Source: Lysobacteraceae bacterium (GTDB lineage Bacteria > Pseudomonadota > Gammaproteobacteria > Xanthomonadales > Xanthomonadaceae). From it: a DNA stretch of 64,000 nt. The translations under genes were made by a program, and so were the position numbers. Below the pieces are notes generated by a model. That model was not told the origin of the DNA. It was given only the letters and a program-made list of their open reading frames with translations, and ran no database searches. Each line of letters begins with the position of its first letter. The first letter of the stretch is position 1. Location: assembly GCA_028868545.1 (NCBI GenBank), contig JAGWUF010000003.1, forward strand, positions 1 to 64,000, given 5' to 3'. This document shows, in pieces, positions 18,930-33,715 of this stretch.

Positions 18930-20021
18930 TCAGTGCGGCGCTTTCGCCTCGGTCAGCTGGCGGATGAACGCCTGCACCACCACTTCGGTGCGAAACCGCG
19001 CGGCACTGGCGGGTGCCGCCGCCGCCATCGCCTGGCGACGCGCCGGGTCGTCGATCAATCGACCGATCAATGCCGCCAGATCGGCAATGGCATCACCCCG
19101 CCACAGCAGGCCGGTTTCCCCTTCGCGCATCGCCTCGGGAAGCCCGCCGCGCGCGCGCGCGATCACCGGCACGCCGCAGGCCTGCGACTCGGCCACTACG
19201 CGCCCGAAAGTCTCTTCGATATCCGACGGGCACAGCAGCAGATCCAGTGCCGGGTACACCGTGGCGGTGTCATCCCGCCAATTGATGAAGTGATGACGGC
19301 AGGCCTGGCCCACGGCATCCACCACGGCCACCGTCGCCGCCAGCTCCGCCCCTTCACCCAACCACAACATATGCACGTCGGGCCGTTCCTGCATCACCTC
19401 GATCATCGCCTGGCGCAACGGCATCACGCCCTTGTCCACGGTATGCCGCCCCACGAAACCCGCCAGTACCACGTTCTCGCCGATGCCCAGGGTGGCGCGC
19501 AACTGTCGCCTTGCTTCGCCGTCGGGATGAAAGCGGGCGGTATCGATCGGGTTGTGCACGATTTGCAGGCAGCGCGCGGGCACGCCGTCCTCGATCAAAC
19601 GCTGCCGGGCAAATTCGGAAACGACGAAGTAACGCCTGGCCAGGCGCGGCATCCAATAGCGGGTCATGCGGCTGCGGATGTAGCTCAGGTGCCGAAACGC
19701 CGCCAGCCCACTGCCACTCCACCACGCCGCCAACAGCAGGGGCCAGTGATGCTTGCCATGCGCTGCCACCAGCCAGTCGGCGTGGCATGTGCGTGCCGCC
19801 TGCAGCACTTTGCGGAACGCACGCGGGTCTTCGCCACCACGAAACGGGGTTTCCCAAAGCTCGATTCCATCCATGCCGCGCATCGCCACGGCCATCTCGC
19901 TGTCGGCACGCACCACCGCGATCACCCGATGGCCGGCACCGGCGCAGCCCCGCGCCAGCTCCAGAAAGGCCTGCTCGGTGCCCCAGAGCTTGCGACTGGC
20001 ATCGACGAAAACGAAATTCAT
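18930..20021 (-). CDS. glycosyltransferase family 4 (GT-B fold)
   Basis: A 363-residue glycosyltransferase. The N-terminal domain begins FVFVDASRKLWGTEQAFLELARGCAGAGH (given by its ends). The C-terminal nucleotide-sugar domain includes VVLAGFVGRHTVDKGVMPL and the E-x7-E motif in PSDIEETFGRVVAESQACGVPVIA, where the two glutamates bind the donor sugar nucleotide. Substrate unknown; cell-surface polysaccharide or lipid glycosylation is likely. Its ATG overlaps the stop of the upstream deacetylase gene (ATGA), so the two are translationally coupled. Confidence 0.88.
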   Translation of the reverse strand: MNFVFVDASRKLWGTEQAFLELARGCAGAGHRVIAVVRADSEMAVAMRGMDGIELWETPFRGGEDPRAFRKVLQAARTCHADWLVAAHGKHHWPLLLAAWWSGSGLAAFRHLSYIRSRMTRYWMPRLARRYFVVSEFARQRLIEDGVPARCLQIVHNPIDTARFHPDGEARRQLRATLGIGENVVLAGFVGRHTVDKGVMPLRQAMIEVMQERPDVHMLWLGEGAELAATVAVVDAVGQACRHHFINWRDDTATVYPALDLLLCPSDIEETFGRVVAESQACGVPVIARARGGLPEAMREGETGLLWRGDAIADLAALIGRLIDDPARRQAMAAAAPASAARFRTEVVVQAFIRQLTEAKAPH

Positions 20022-20740
20022 CGGCGCAGCTCGGCATAGCGCGTGCCGGCATACAGCAGGAATTTGCCGATCCCGCGCCCGCCATTGATGGAAATCCGCG
20101 GCAGCTGCAAGGGATCGTCGCCGGTCTGGGCAATGCCTTTGCGCGTGGTGGTGGCAGTGACATACCCGGCTTGTCGCGCAGCCGCCACCACCGCAGCGTC
20201 ATGATCGCCATAGGGATAGCAGAAATGCTCGACCGCCGTTCCGGTCAGGGCCTGCAGGCGTTGCCGACTACCGGCCAACTCCGCGGCAAGGACCTGTGGC
20301 TGCAGCTGATCCAGGTGTGGATGGCTGCAGGTGTGCGAACCGATTTCAAACCCCTGCGCCTGCCAGGCCTGCAAGTCCCGCTCGCTCATCATCCTGCGCG
20401 GCACACCCAGCGCCGCATCCCAGACATTGGTGCCGCCGATGGTGTCGGTCACCACATAGCACGTGGCACCAAAGCCATGCCGCTTCAGGATTGCTGCGGC
20501 ATGCAACAGGTTGTCCTGATAGCCATCGTCCAGCGTGATCGCCACCAGCTTGCCGGCGCGCCCCGCCTGCAAGGCGCGATAGCCCTCGGTCATTGATACG
20601 CCGCGCATGCCCAGCCGTGCCAGCCAACGGCACTGACGTTCGAACTCCAGCGGACGAACATGCAATTTCGCCAGCGGCGTGCCGGCGGGAGGGTGGTCAA
20701 TGCTGTGATAGGTGAAGATGCGTAAACCGTTGCCGGACAT
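20018..20740 (-). CDS. polysaccharide deacetylase family protein
   Basis: A 240-residue NodB-homology (CE4) protein without a signal peptide. The NodB motifs are recognisable: ITLDDGYQDN near residue 75 (the paired Asp of motif 1), IGSHTCSHPHLDQL (H-x3-H metal ligands), and FCYPYGDHD (motif 3 region). These enzymes remove acetyl groups from N-acetyl sugars. Start is the ATG at 20740, which is preceded in frame by a GTG at 20743. It overlaps the glycosyltransferase gene by 4 bases, so both probably modify the same glycan. Confidence 0.87.
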   Translation of the reverse strand: MSGNGLRIFTYHSIDHPPAGTPLAKLHVRPLEFERQCRWLARLGMRGVSMTEGYRALQAGRAGKLVAITLDDGYQDNLLHAAAILKRHGFGATCYVVTDTIGGTNVWDAALGVPRRMMSERDLQAWQAQGFEIGSHTCSHPHLDQLQPQVLAAELAGSRQRLQALTGTAVEHFCYPYGDHDAAVVAAARQAGYVTATTTRKGIAQTGDDPLQLPRISINGGRGIGKFLLYAGTRYAELRR

Positions 20741-20854
20741 CACGTTGACCAGGTACCAGAGCTGCCGCAGATTAGTCTAGCTGACGGGCCAGCCGAATCT
20801 CAGCGAAACATGAAAGTGCCGGCGACTGTCCGCAAACCCGCAAAGGAACCCGGC

Positions 20855-23380
<2,526 letters not shown>

Positions 23381-23415
23381 ATCGAACGCACCCATCCGCC
23401 GACCCGAACCTCCGA

Positions 23416-23437
23416 CTGCGGGCGCGCGCACCCGCAG
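23416..23437. terminator. hairpin between convergent genes
   Basis: CTGCGGG (23416-23422), an 8-base loop and CCCGCAG (23431-23437) lie between the convergent P-type ATPase and B12-binding-type genes. There is no T-tract on either side, so it is a weak or factor-assisted terminator at best. Confidence 0.4.
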
Positions 23438-23454
23438 CCGATCCGCGCGTTCAA

Positions 23455-24218
23455 TCAACCCACCGCCGCAATCGCCTCCCGCAGCCGCCGATAGCCTTCC
23501 ACCAACCGTGGCCCGGGGCGGCCCAGGTACGCTTCGGAAATCGCATGGACGCGACCATGTGCGACGGCAGGCACGTCCTGCCAGCCGTCGCGCCGGAGCA
23601 CCACATCGGCGCGATAGTTCGCTTCCTTGACCCCGCACCAGCTCATCACCACCACGTCCGGCATCGCGGCACACGCCTGTGCGTGCTCCATCGGCAGGCT
23701 CTTGGCCTCCACCTCGCCCCACGGGTTGTGCCCGCCGGCGCGCCAGATCAGATCCGTCACCCACGAATGCCGCGCCGGGACGATGATGGGCTTGGGCCAC
23801 CACTCCACCAGCACCGCCGGGCGCGGGCCAGCCCGTTCGACTTGCGGCATCACCGCCTCCATCTCCGCCACCAGCGCCGCGCCGCGTGCGGGCACGCCCA
23901 ATGCGTCCGCAATCCGGCGAATGTCGGCATGCACATCGTCCAGCGACTGCGGATCGCAGACCAGCACCTGCAACCCCGCCGCACGCAGCGCGGCCACCAC
24001 CTTTTCGTGACCGGGCACGGTCAGCGAAGTCAGCACCAGATCGGGCTGCAGCGCTTGCACCGCCGCAATATCCAGATCCAGATCACGCCCGGTCTTCGGC
24101 AGCCCGGCCACCACTTCCGGCGGATAGTCGGAATCGGCATCCACCCCCACCAACATCTGCGCGCAGCCGAGCGCGCAGACAATTTCGGTGTTGGAACAGG
24201 TGTGCGAGAACACCCGCA

Positions 24219-24219
<1 letters not shown>
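23455..24219 (-). CDS. cytosolic BtuF-like cobalamin-binding protein
   Basis: A 254-residue protein with the periplasmic binding protein fold of BtuF/FecB types (SHTCSNTEIVCALGCAQMLVGVD near the start, given by ends; QPDLVLTSL; DVVVMSWCG). It has no signal peptide, so it appears to stay in the cytosol or be non-classically located. That is unlike an ABC transporter receptor, and no transporter genes are adjacent. Its ATG overlaps the last base of the clpB stop (TGATG), indicating translational coupling. Ligand specificity for corrinoids is inferred from family resemblance only. Confidence 0.75.
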
Positions 24220-26795
<2,576 letters not shown>

Positions 26796-26846
26796 GCGCA
26801 CGGCGGAAATCCTGTGAGTCGGGGCCACCACGGCCCAATGTCCTCC

Positions 26847-26874
26847 ACATGCGGTTGCCGCGCCGTGATTCAAG
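26847..26874 (-). promoter_or_regulatory. sigma32 (heat-shock) type promoter of clpB
   Basis: On the minus strand, CTTGAA (26869-26874) and CCGCATGT (26847-26854) are separated by 14 bases. The RpoH consensus is CTTGAA and CCCCAT-T with 13-17 bases between. It lies about 50 bases upstream of the clpB start and would also drive the coupled B12-binding-type gene. Confidence 0.75.
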
Positions 26875-26937
26875 TCAAGTCGCGCAACCCGTTGCGACCG
26901 GGTTATGGTCACTGCTTTCCCTCCCGGAACCTGCCCG

Positions 26938-28245
26938 ATGCTCCGCTCCTGCGCCTTGGCCTGCGGCCTGCTGCTGGCCCTGCCCACCATCGCCAAGCCT
27001 GCCCTGCCTGCCGCCGAGCAACGCGTGGCCGCCGCCGTGCAGGCCGGCACCACGCAGGACATCGCCCTGCTGCAACGGCTGGTGGAGCAAAACAGCGGCA
27101 CCTTCAACCCCGCCGGCGTACAGGCAGTGGCCAACTTGCTGCGGCCGCAGTTCGAAGCACTGGGCTTTACGGTGGAATGGAAGCCGATGGCGCAGACCGG
27201 GCGCGCCGGCCACCTGATCGCCCGCCACCCGGGCAACGGCAAAGGCAAGCGCCTCCTGCTGATCGGCCATCTGGACACCGTGTTCGAACCCGACAATCCG
27301 TTCACGGGGTTTCATCGCGAGGGCAACCGCGCCTTCGGCCCCGGCGTGGGCGACGACAAGGGCGGCATGGTGGTGATGCTGGCCGCACTGCGCGGACTGC
27401 ATGCGGCGGGCGCGTTGCAGGCTGCCGACATCGAAGTGGTGCTGACCGGCGATGAAGAAGACGTGGGTACGCCGGTTGCGCAGGCACGCGCCGATTTGAT
27501 CGCCGCCGGCAAGCGCGCCGACGCGGCGCTGGATTTCGAAAACCTGTCGCACCAGAACGGCCGCGAAATGGGGGCCATCGCGCGGCGCTCATCGAACGAA
27601 TGGACGCTGGAAGTGCACGGCGAAACCGGCCACAGCGCCGGCATTTTTTCACCCGCCATGGGCGACGGTGCGGCCTTCGAGCTGGCGCGCATCCTCGCCG
27701 CGTTCCGCACCGCGCTGCCGGAGCCCAACCTGACCTTCAACGTCGGCTTGCTGGGCAGCGGCGAGCAGGCCGCGTTCGCGGCCGGCAACACCCGCATCGA
27801 TGCCAGCGGCAAGGACAACATCGTGCCCGGCATCGCCCTGGCGCGCGGCGATTTCCGCACCCTCACGCCCGAACAAACCAAACGCGTGGCGGACAAGATG
27901 CGGGCAATCGTCAATACCGGCAATCTGCCGCGCACGACGGCAACGATCCGCATCGAGGAACACTACCCGCCGATGGCCCCCACCGCCGGCAGCCGGGCGT
28001 TGCTGGCACGGCTCAATGGCATCAATCGCGACCTGGGCTGGCCGGAAATGCCGGGAGCCGACCCGCTCAGCCGCGGGGCCGGCGACATCGCCTTCGTCGC
28101 CGCCGATGTCGATGGCCTGGTGGGGATGGGTATTTCCGGGGGTGATGCACATGCCGCCGGCGAAAGCGTGGATCTGGATTCCATTCCGCGGCAAGCCACC
28201 CGCGCGGCCCTGCTGATGCTGCGGCTGGCAAATACGCCGCGGTGA
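26938..28245 (+). CDS. M20 family metallopeptidase (carboxypeptidase G2-like)
   Basis: A 435-residue exported zinc peptidase. Signal peptide about residues 1-19 ([19 protein letters not shown]). The M20 metal-site motifs are present: [11 protein letters not shown] (His and catalytic Asp), [12 protein letters not shown] (bridging Asp), and LTGDEEDVG (catalytic Glu pair). A dimerisation domain follows ([12 protein letters not shown]), then the last ligand His in [12 protein letters not shown]. It resembles glutamate carboxypeptidases that cleave C-terminal glutamate or related amides. The ATG at 26938 begins the signal peptide. Divergent from clpB. Confidence 0.9.
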   Translation: MLRSCALACGLLLALPTIAKPALPAAEQRVAAAVQAGTTQDIALLQRLVEQNSGTFNPAGVQAVANLLRPQFEALGFTVEWKPMAQTGRAGHLIARHPGNGKGKRLLLIGHLDTVFEPDNPFTGFHREGNRAFGPGVGDDKGGMVVMLAALRGLHAAGALQAADIEVVLTGDEEDVGTPVAQARADLIAAGKRADAALDFENLSHQNGREMGAIARRSSNEWTLEVHGETGHSAGIFSPAMGDGAAFELARILAAFRTALPEPNLTFNVGLLGSGEQAAFAAGNTRIDASGKDNIVPGIALARGDFRTLTPEQTKRVADKMRAIVNTGNLPRTTATIRIEEHYPPMAPTAGSRALLARLNGINRDLGWPEMPGADPLSRGAGDIAFVAADVDGLVGMGISGGDAHAAGESVDLDSIPRQATRAALLMLRLANTPR

Positions 28246-28272
28246 GCGGTGGCTGGACGGCGTCGACGCCGC

Positions 28273-28815
28273 TCAGGCCGGCACCAGCCAGCCCTCGTAG
28301 CGCACCACCAGCCCGACCAGCGGCAGCCGCGCCTCGACCAGGAATTCGTAACGCCCGTCCTGCTCGCGTTCGCGGCAGTGCACGCCGTCGAACCAGCTTG
28401 CGGGCAATGGCAGCAGGCCGAACACGCGCACCCCGGCCACCTGCCACCACAGCGCGTTGCTGCCCGGATGCAGGTGGTAGCGGAACTGCAGTGGGCCGAG
28501 CCGTTCGCGCAGCAGACCGCGCTTGAACGCCAGCCGCGTCTGCATGCGCGTGCCGCCGAAATCGCGGTGCCAGATTTCACGCGCGGGGTTGGCGATGAAC
28601 TCGACCGTGGTCGGCACCTCGCGCATCGCCTTCGGCAACTCGGCGATGCGTGCGCACAGCCGCGCCAGCGGGTTGCGACCGCGCTCGATGCTGGCGATGC
28701 CGGCATAGCGCGCCGTGCCGCGCACCGCGTGCAGCCGGCGCACGACCTCCGGCAGGGTGTAGAACGCCGCACCCAGCGCCTGCTGGAACAGCGTCGCCGC
28801 CGGCGCGGCACTCAA
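28273..28815 (-). CDS. DUF4166 domain protein
   Basis: A 180-residue protein matching my recollection of the DUF4166 pattern: LFQQALGAAFYTLPEVVRRLH at the start (given by ends), IWHRDFGGTRMQTRL in the middle and LVVRYEGWL at the end. Function unknown; the family often lies beside oxidoreductase or saccharopine-dehydrogenase-like genes. No ATG begins the domain; a TTG at 28815 overlaps the pgeF stop (TTGA) and gives a full domain. An ATG at 28902 would overlap pgeF by 90 bases and is less likely. Confidence 0.75.
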   Translation of the reverse strand: MSAAPAATLFQQALGAAFYTLPEVVRRLHAVRGTARYAGIASIERGRNPLARLCARIAELPKAMREVPTTVEFIANPAREIWHRDFGGTRMQTRLAFKRGLLRERLGPLQFRYHLHPGSNALWWQVAGVRVFGLLPLPASWFDGVHCREREQDGRYEFLVEARLPLVGLVVRYEGWLVPA

Positions 28816-29546
28816 GGCGCGATCCAGGCCAGGGTGGCGATGCGACCGCTGCGGCCGTCGCGACGGTGCGAGAAGAACCGCGCCGGATCGGAAATGGTGC
28901 ACAGCCCGCCGCCGTGGACGTTGGTCACGCCGGCATCGCGCAGGCGCTGCCGCGCCAGCATGTACAGATCCACGTTCCAGTGGCCGGGCCGGGTGGGCAC
29001 GAAGGCCATGCGCGCGCGGCCATCGCGGGCGGTGAAGGCCTCGAACACCTCGGCACCGATCTCATACGCCTGCGGCCCGGCCGCCGGGCCCAGCCACGCC
29101 ACCAGCCGCTCCGGCGGCGTGCGCATCGCCGCCACCGTGGCTTCCAGCACGCCGGCGCACAGGCCGCGCCAGCCGGCGTGGGCGGCGGCGACTTCGCTGC
29201 CATCCTGCGCCGCCAGCACCACCGGCAGGCAGTCGGCGGTGAGAATGGCGAGGACGCTGCCTGGCGTGGCGGTCACCGCCGCGTCGGCCTCGGGTTCGTC
29301 ACCCGCAGGCTCGACGACTACCGCCACGCCATGCACCTGGCGCAGCCAGCGCGGCGAAGACGGCAACGCCAGCGCGGTTTCCAGCTGGCGGCGGTTTTCA
29401 ACCACCGCCTCGGCCTCGTCGCCGCAGCGCGCGCCGAGGTTGAACGCATCGAACGGCGGCCGTGAAACGCCCAACCCATGCCGCAGCGTAGTCAGCGCGT
29501 GCACGCCGGGCGGCGCCGGCCAGTCGGCGGGGAGGAACGCGGTCAT
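28812..29546 (-). CDS. pgeF: peptidoglycan editing factor / laccase-domain protein
   Basis: A 244-residue YfiH-family protein. E. coli YfiH/PgeF corrects UDP-MurNAc-L-Ser errors in peptidoglycan precursors; homologues have copper or zinc sites and purine nucleoside activities. Metal ligands are visible in [19 protein letters not shown] and [10 protein letters not shown]. Length is normal. The ATG overlaps the rluD stop by four bases (ATGA), the usual rluD-yfiH pairing in gammaproteobacteria, so both are translated from one message. Confidence 0.92.
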   Translation of the reverse strand: MTAFLPADWPAPPGVHALTTLRHGLGVSRPPFDAFNLGARCGDEAEAVVENRRQLETALALPSSPRWLRQVHGVAVVVEPAGDEPEADAAVTATPGSVLAILTADCLPVVLAAQDGSEVAAAHAGWRGLCAGVLEATVAAMRTPPERLVAWLGPAAGPQAYEIGAEVFEAFTARDGRARMAFVPTRPGHWNVDLYMLARQRLRDAGVTNVHGGGLCTISDPARFFSHRRDGRSGRIATLAWIAP

Positions 29547-30529
29547 CGCCGCGCGCGCTCGGCTTCGGCGTGCGCCGCGGCGTCTTCGCGCAGCGCCTGC
29601 ATGAGCTGCCGCATGTCGTCAGGCAGCGGCGCCTCGCAGCGCACAGGTTCGCCGGTCACCGGATGCGCGAACTCCAGCACCTCGGCATGCAGGGCCTGCC
29701 GCCGGAAGCCGCGCAGGACCGCAATCAGTTCCTCCGATGCGCCCTTCGGCAGCTTCAGCGAACCGCCGTACAGCGGATCGCCGATGATCGGGTGCTTCAG
29801 ATGCGCCATGTGCACGCGGATCTGGTGGGTGCGGCCGGTTTCCAGCCGGCACTCCAGCGCGGTATGCGCGCGGAAGCGTTCGCGCAGGCGATAGTGGGTC
29901 ACCGCGTCCTTGCCGTCCTCGCGCACCGCCATGCGCAGGCGGTCGCGCGGATGGCGGTCGATGGCCGCATTGGCGGTGCCGCCCGACACCAGCGCGCCCA
30001 CCACCACCGCGAGGTACTGCCGGTGCACCTCGCGCGCCGACAGCTGCGCCACCAGCGAGGTGTGCGCCACCAGGGTGCGGGCCACCACCATCACCCCGCT
30101 GGTGTCCTTGTCCAGCCGATGGACGATGCCGGCGCGCGGCAGCTTGTCCAGATCGGGGTCACGGTGCAGCAGCGCGTTCACCAGGGTGCCGGCGGGATTG
30201 CCCGCACCCGGATGCACCACCAGCCCGGCCGGTTTGTCGATCACGAAGACGTGCGCGTCCTCGTACAGCACGCTCAGCGGGATGTCCTCGGCCACCGCGT
30301 GGGTCTGCACGTCCTCGACCACGGTCAGGGCGATGGTTTCGCCGCCGCGCACCGGGTCGCGCGGGCGCGCGGGCGCGCCGTCCACGGTCACAGCGCCGGA
30401 TTTCACCCAGGCCGACAGCCGCGAGCGGGAATATTCAGGGAACAATTCGGCCAGCACCGTGTCCAGCCGGCGGCCGGCACAGGTATCGGGGATCAGGGCG
30501 GTACGCGGGGCGGCAGACGGGTTGGTCAT
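29543..30529 (-). CDS. rluD: 23S rRNA pseudouridine(1911/1915/1917) synthase
   Basis: A 328-residue pseudouridine synthase that modifies helix 69 of 23S rRNA. An N-terminal S4 RNA-binding domain ([18 protein letters not shown]) is followed by the catalytic domain with [14 protein letters not shown], whose Asp attacks the uracil, and [24 protein letters not shown], given by ends. The ATG at 30529 gives MTNPSAAP; a TTG 12 bases upstream is possible. Divergent from bamD, the conserved neighbour order in gammaproteobacteria. Confidence 0.94.
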   Translation of the reverse strand: MTNPSAAPRTALIPDTCAGRRLDTVLAELFPEYSRSRLSAWVKSGAVTVDGAPARPRDPVRGGETIALTVVEDVQTHAVAEDIPLSVLYEDAHVFVIDKPAGLVVHPGAGNPAGTLVNALLHRDPDLDKLPRAGIVHRLDKDTSGVMVVARTLVAHTSLVAQLSAREVHRQYLAVVVGALVSGGTANAAIDRHPRDRLRMAVREDGKDAVTHYRLRERFRAHTALECRLETGRTHQIRVHMAHLKHPIIGDPLYGGSLKLPKGASEELIAVLRGFRRQALHAEVLEFAHPVTGEPVRCEAPLPDDMRQLMQALREDAAAHAEAERARR

Positions 30530-30594
30530 GGCAGGGGGCAAAAGTTCCGGCCTTGCGTGTGGCCGTTGGGATTCGATTAAAGCGGCGGACTGCT

Positions 30595-30600
30595 ATTATC
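30595..30600 (+). promoter_or_regulatory. probable -10 element of bamD
   Basis: TATTAT at 30595-30600 lies 28 bases before the bamD ATG in the rluD-bamD divergent gap. A poor -35 candidate, TTCGAT (30573-30578), precedes it at 16-base spacing. Confidence 0.4.
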
Positions 30601-30628
30601 CAGCCTTCATGCCCCTTGCGCCCGTTCG

Positions 30629-31477
30629 ATGCCCATGACCCAGCGTTCCGCCCTGCTGCGCACCACCCTCGTGCTTGCGCTTGTCGTCCTCGTCTCCGGC
30701 TGCTCCAGCGTCAAGGGCCTGTTCAAGAAAAACAAGGACAAGAACGAAGGGGTGCCGGTGGCCACCTTGTACGACAAGGCGCACGGCCAGATGGAGCATG
30801 GCAGCTGGAGCAATGCCTCGGAAACCTGGGGCCGTCTGGTCGCGCAGTATCCCTACGGCCCCTACACCGAGCAGGCGCTGATGGAGCAGGCGTACGCCCA
30901 GTACAAATCGGGCAAGCATGAGGACGCGATCTCCACCATCGACCGCTTCATCCGCACCTACCCGACCCACCGGAACATCGCGTATTTCTACTATCTGCGC
31001 GGCCTGTCCAACATGGCCCGCAACACCGTGTTCATGGCGCGCACCTTCAAGCTGGACACCAGCACCCGCGACCTCGAAGCGCCGCAACAGGCCTACAACG
31101 ACTTCAATACCGTCACCACCCGCTATCCCAACAGCCGCTACGCCAGTGATGCCCGCCAGCGCATGGTGTTCCTGCGCAACGAATTCGCCCGTTTCGAACT
31201 GAACACCGGCCTGTACTACCTGCGCCGAAGCGCCTGGGTCTCGGCCACCGAACGCGCCACCTACTTGCTGGAAACCTACCCGCAAAGCGAATACCAGTAC
31301 GACGCGGTGGCCCTGCTGGCCGAGGCCTACACCCGCATGGGCAACGCCACCCTGGCGGCCGATGCCAAGCGCGTGCTCGAGCAGAACGACCCGCAGCACC
31401 CGTGGCTGCATGGCAAATGGCCGAATGAGCGCAGCGTCTTCAGCCGCCTCAACCCGTTCACCGGCGACGCGCGCTGA
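30629..31477 (+). CDS. bamD: outer membrane assembly lipoprotein BamD
   Basis: A 282-residue lipoprotein of the beta-barrel assembly machine; it contacts BamA on the periplasmic face of the outer membrane. The lipobox is LVSGC near residue 25. Tetratricopeptide repeats follow (LYDKAHGQMEHGSWSNASETW, given by ends; AQYPYGPYTEQALMEQAYAQYKSG; RYPNSRYASDARQRMV). These match the essential BamD pattern. ATGs at 30629 and 30635 are equivalent. The C-terminal 25 residues extend past the last repeat. Convergent with nadE. Confidence 0.94.
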   Translation: MPMTQRSALLRTTLVLALVVLVSGCSSVKGLFKKNKDKNEGVPVATLYDKAHGQMEHGSWSNASETWGRLVAQYPYGPYTEQALMEQAYAQYKSGKHEDAISTIDRFIRTYPTHRNIAYFYYLRGLSNMARNTVFMARTFKLDTSTRDLEAPQQAYNDFNTVTTRYPNSRYASDARQRMVFLRNEFARFELNTGLYYLRRSAWVSATERATYLLETYPQSEYQYDAVALLAEAYTRMGNATLAADAKRVLEQNDPQHPWLHGKWPNERSVFSRLNPFTGDAR

Positions 31478-31489
31478 CCCCCTTTTTGC

Positions 31490-33124
31490 CTACTCGCGCC
31501 AGCGGTTGCTGATTGGATAACGCCGCTCGCGCCCGAACGCGCGCCGGCTCACCTTCGGCCCCGGTGCGGCTTGGTGGCGCTTCCACTCGCCGGTGCGCAC
31601 CAGACGCAGCACTCGCGCCACCGTGTCGGCATCGAAGCCGGCGGCGATGATTTCCGCGCCCGGCTGCTCCAGATCCACATGCCGCTGCAGGATCGCGTCC
31701 AGCACGTCGTAGGGGGGCAGCGAATCCTGATCCAGCTGGTTTTCGCGCAACTCCGCGGATGGCAGACGGTCGATCACCGCTTGCGGGATGATGCGGTCGC
31801 CCACCGTGTTGCGCCAGCGCGCAAGCTGGAACACTTCCGTCTTGTACAGATCCTTGATCGGCGCATAGCCGCCGCACATGTCGCCGTAGATGGTGGCATA
31901 GCCGACCGCATACTCGCTCTTGTTGCCGGTGGTCAGCAGCAGCCCGCCGAACTTGTTGGCCAGCGCCATCATCAGCGCACCGCGCACCCGCGACTGCAGG
32001 TTCTCCTCGGTGACGTCCACCGGCTGCCCGGCAAACACCCGGCCCAGTGCGTCCAGAAAACCCTGGAAGGGCGGCTCGATCGGCAGGGTGACCATCGCCA
32101 CCCCCATTGCATCGCATTGCTCGCGCGCCAGATCGTTGGACAGCTCGGCGGTGTAGCGCGACGGCAGCCGCACCGCGGTGACGTTCTCCGCGCCCAGCGC
32201 GTCGGCGGCGATCGCCAGCACCAGTGCCGAATCGATGCCGCCACTCAGGCCCAGCCAGACCTTGTCGAAACCGTTCTTGCGGCAGTAGTCGCGGGTGCCG
32301 CGCACCACCGCGCGCCAGGCCAGCGCGTCGCGGCTTTCGTCGCCATCCACCGTCCACTGCAGCGGGGCGAAGCGGCGGGCCTCGGCATCGAAATCCACCA
32401 CCAGCCACTGCTCCTCGAACGCCAGCGCGGCCGGATGCACGCTGCCGTCGCCGTCGGCCACCACCGACGCGCCGTCGAACACCAGTGCATCCTGCCCGCC
32501 CACCAGATTGAGGTAGGCGAATGCGGCGCCGGTCTCGGCGGCGCGCTGCGCCAGCAGGGCATCGCGTTCGGCGTGCTTGTCGTGCTCGTAGGGCGAGGCG
32601 TTCGGCACCAGCACCAGCTGCGCGCCGGCGGCCACGGTGGAAGCGATGGGCTCGGCGAACCACAGATCCTCGCAGATCACCAGACCGATCCGGGTGCCGT
32701 TGACCTCGAACACGCAGTCCTCGCGATCCGGATCGACGTCGAACCAGCGGCGCTCGTCGAACACCGCGTAATTCGGCAGCTCGCGCTTGCGATACGTCGT
32801 TTCGATGGCGCCGTCGCGCAGCACGCTGGCGGCGTTGTAGACCACGCTGCCGGCCGCCTGCGGCCAGCCCACCACCGCAACGATGCCGCGCGCCTGCGCG
32901 GCGATACCCGTCATCGCGGTTTCGCAGGCGCGCAGGAACGCCGGCCGCAGCAGCAGGTCTTCCGGCGGATAGCCGGACAGCGCCAGCTCGGGGAACAGCA
33001 CCACGTCGGCAGCATATTCGTCGCGGGCAAAGGCGATCATCTCGGCGATGCGCGCTGCATTCCCGGCGACGTCGCCGACCGGAAAATCGAACTGCGCCAT
33101 CGCGATGCGGAGGGTGGGAGTCAT
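31490..33124 (-). CDS. nadE: glutamine-dependent NAD+ synthetase
   Basis: A 544-residue two-domain enzyme that amidates nicotinate adenine dinucleotide to NAD+, using ATP and releasing AMP and PPi. The N-terminal nitrilase-type glutaminase carries the catalytic triad: Glu in FPELALSGYPPEDL, Lys in YRKRELPNY and Cys in LVICEDLWF. The C-terminal synthetase has the ATP P-loop LGLSGGIDSALV and TTGNKSEYAVGY. The ATG at 33124 starts MTPTLRIAMAQ. It follows ccdB by one base, an unusual coupling of a housekeeping gene to a toxin-antitoxin pair. Confidence 0.95.
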   Translation of the reverse strand: MTPTLRIAMAQFDFPVGDVAGNAARIAEMIAFARDEYAADVVLFPELALSGYPPEDLLLRPAFLRACETAMTGIAAQARGIVAVVGWPQAAGSVVYNAASVLRDGAIETTYRKRELPNYAVFDERRWFDVDPDREDCVFEVNGTRIGLVICEDLWFAEPIASTVAAGAQLVLVPNASPYEHDKHAERDALLAQRAAETGAAFAYLNLVGGQDALVFDGASVVADGDGSVHPAALAFEEQWLVVDFDAEARRFAPLQWTVDGDESRDALAWRAVVRGTRDYCRKNGFDKVWLGLSGGIDSALVLAIAADALGAENVTAVRLPSRYTAELSNDLAREQCDAMGVAMVTLPIEPPFQGFLDALGRVFAGQPVDVTEENLQSRVRGALMMALANKFGGLLLTTGNKSEYAVGYATIYGDMCGGYAPIKDLYKTEVFQLARWRNTVGDRIIPQAVIDRLPSAELRENQLDQDSLPPYDVLDAILQRHVDLEQPGAEIIAAGFDADTVARVLRLVRTGEWKRHQAAPGPKVSRRAFGRERRYPISNRWRE

Positions 33125-33125
33125 T

Positions 33126-33440
33126 TCAGATGCCATGAGTGAGGAAGTCCAGTGCGGCAACGATGGTCAGGCGCTCTGCGGAAAGATCGGCTTCCTGTCG
33201 GCCAAGCATCTGCATCGGCACGTTGGTGATCTGCGCCGTATCCATCACCATCCGCTTGCCTGCGACATCCAGCAACGGCATCAAGCCATGCAGCAGCCGC
33301 CCGGCCTGCTGGGGCGAAATCAACGGCACGACGACGCGGGATTCGGCGATGTGGATCAGATCGCTCTGCACGTTCAACCAATACGGAATCGTGCGTCTTG
33401 ATGCCGCATCCGCATTCGCATACACGCAGAACTGGCTCAT
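33126..33440 (-). CDS. ccdB: CcdB-family toxin (gyrase poison)
   Basis: A 104-residue CcdB homologue. F-plasmid CcdB traps DNA gyrase on cleaved DNA. The family pattern is plain: FCVYANADAASRRTIPYWLNVQSDLI (given by ends), RVVVPLISP, and a C-terminal helix ending LDFLTHGI. F CcdB ends in a Trp-Gly-Ile needed for gyrase poisoning; here Trp is replaced by His (HGI), which may alter or weaken killing. It overlaps the antitoxin gene by four bases (ATGA) and ends one base before nadE. Confidence 0.9.
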   Translation of the reverse strand: MSQFCVYANADAASRRTIPYWLNVQSDLIHIAESRVVVPLISPQQAGRLLHGLMPLLDVAGKRMVMDTAQITNVPMQMLGRQEADLSAERLTIVAALDFLTHGI

Positions 33441-33715
33441 GCCGTCGACGACGCCTTGAGCGCAGCCTTGAACGCGCGCACATGGTCGCCGGCAAGCCCG
33501 TCACGCGCGATGCGCGCGTTGTAGGCTGCGATCGCTTCGCGATTCTCTTCCAGCCACTGTTCACGCTTGCGCGCGCGCACTTCCGCTTCCAGCGCACGCT
33601 CCAGCGTGGCCGACAGGTTGATGTCCAGCGCCTTGGCCTCTTCCAGCAGGCGCTGGTTGATGCTGACGTTGGTGGCACGCTTGCCGCAAGCGGCATATTC
33701 GTCGCGAATGCGCAT
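33437..33715 (-). CDS. ccdA: CcdA-family antitoxin
   Basis: A 92-residue antitoxin. The N-terminal half is a ribbon-helix-helix DNA-binding domain (ATNVSINQRLLEEAKALDINLSATLERAL, given by its ends). The C-terminal half contains WLEENREAIAAYNARI, matching the toxin-binding segment of CcdA (W..EN.E...). Start at 33715 gives MRIRDEYAACG; an ATG at 33739 would add 8 residues but would lie inside the operator repeats. Upstream palindromes suggest autoregulation by the CcdA-CcdB complex. Confidence 0.88.
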   Translation of the reverse strand: MRIRDEYAACGKRATNVSINQRLLEEAKALDINLSATLERALEAEVRARKREQWLEENREAIAAYNARIARDGLAGDHVRAFKAALKASSTA

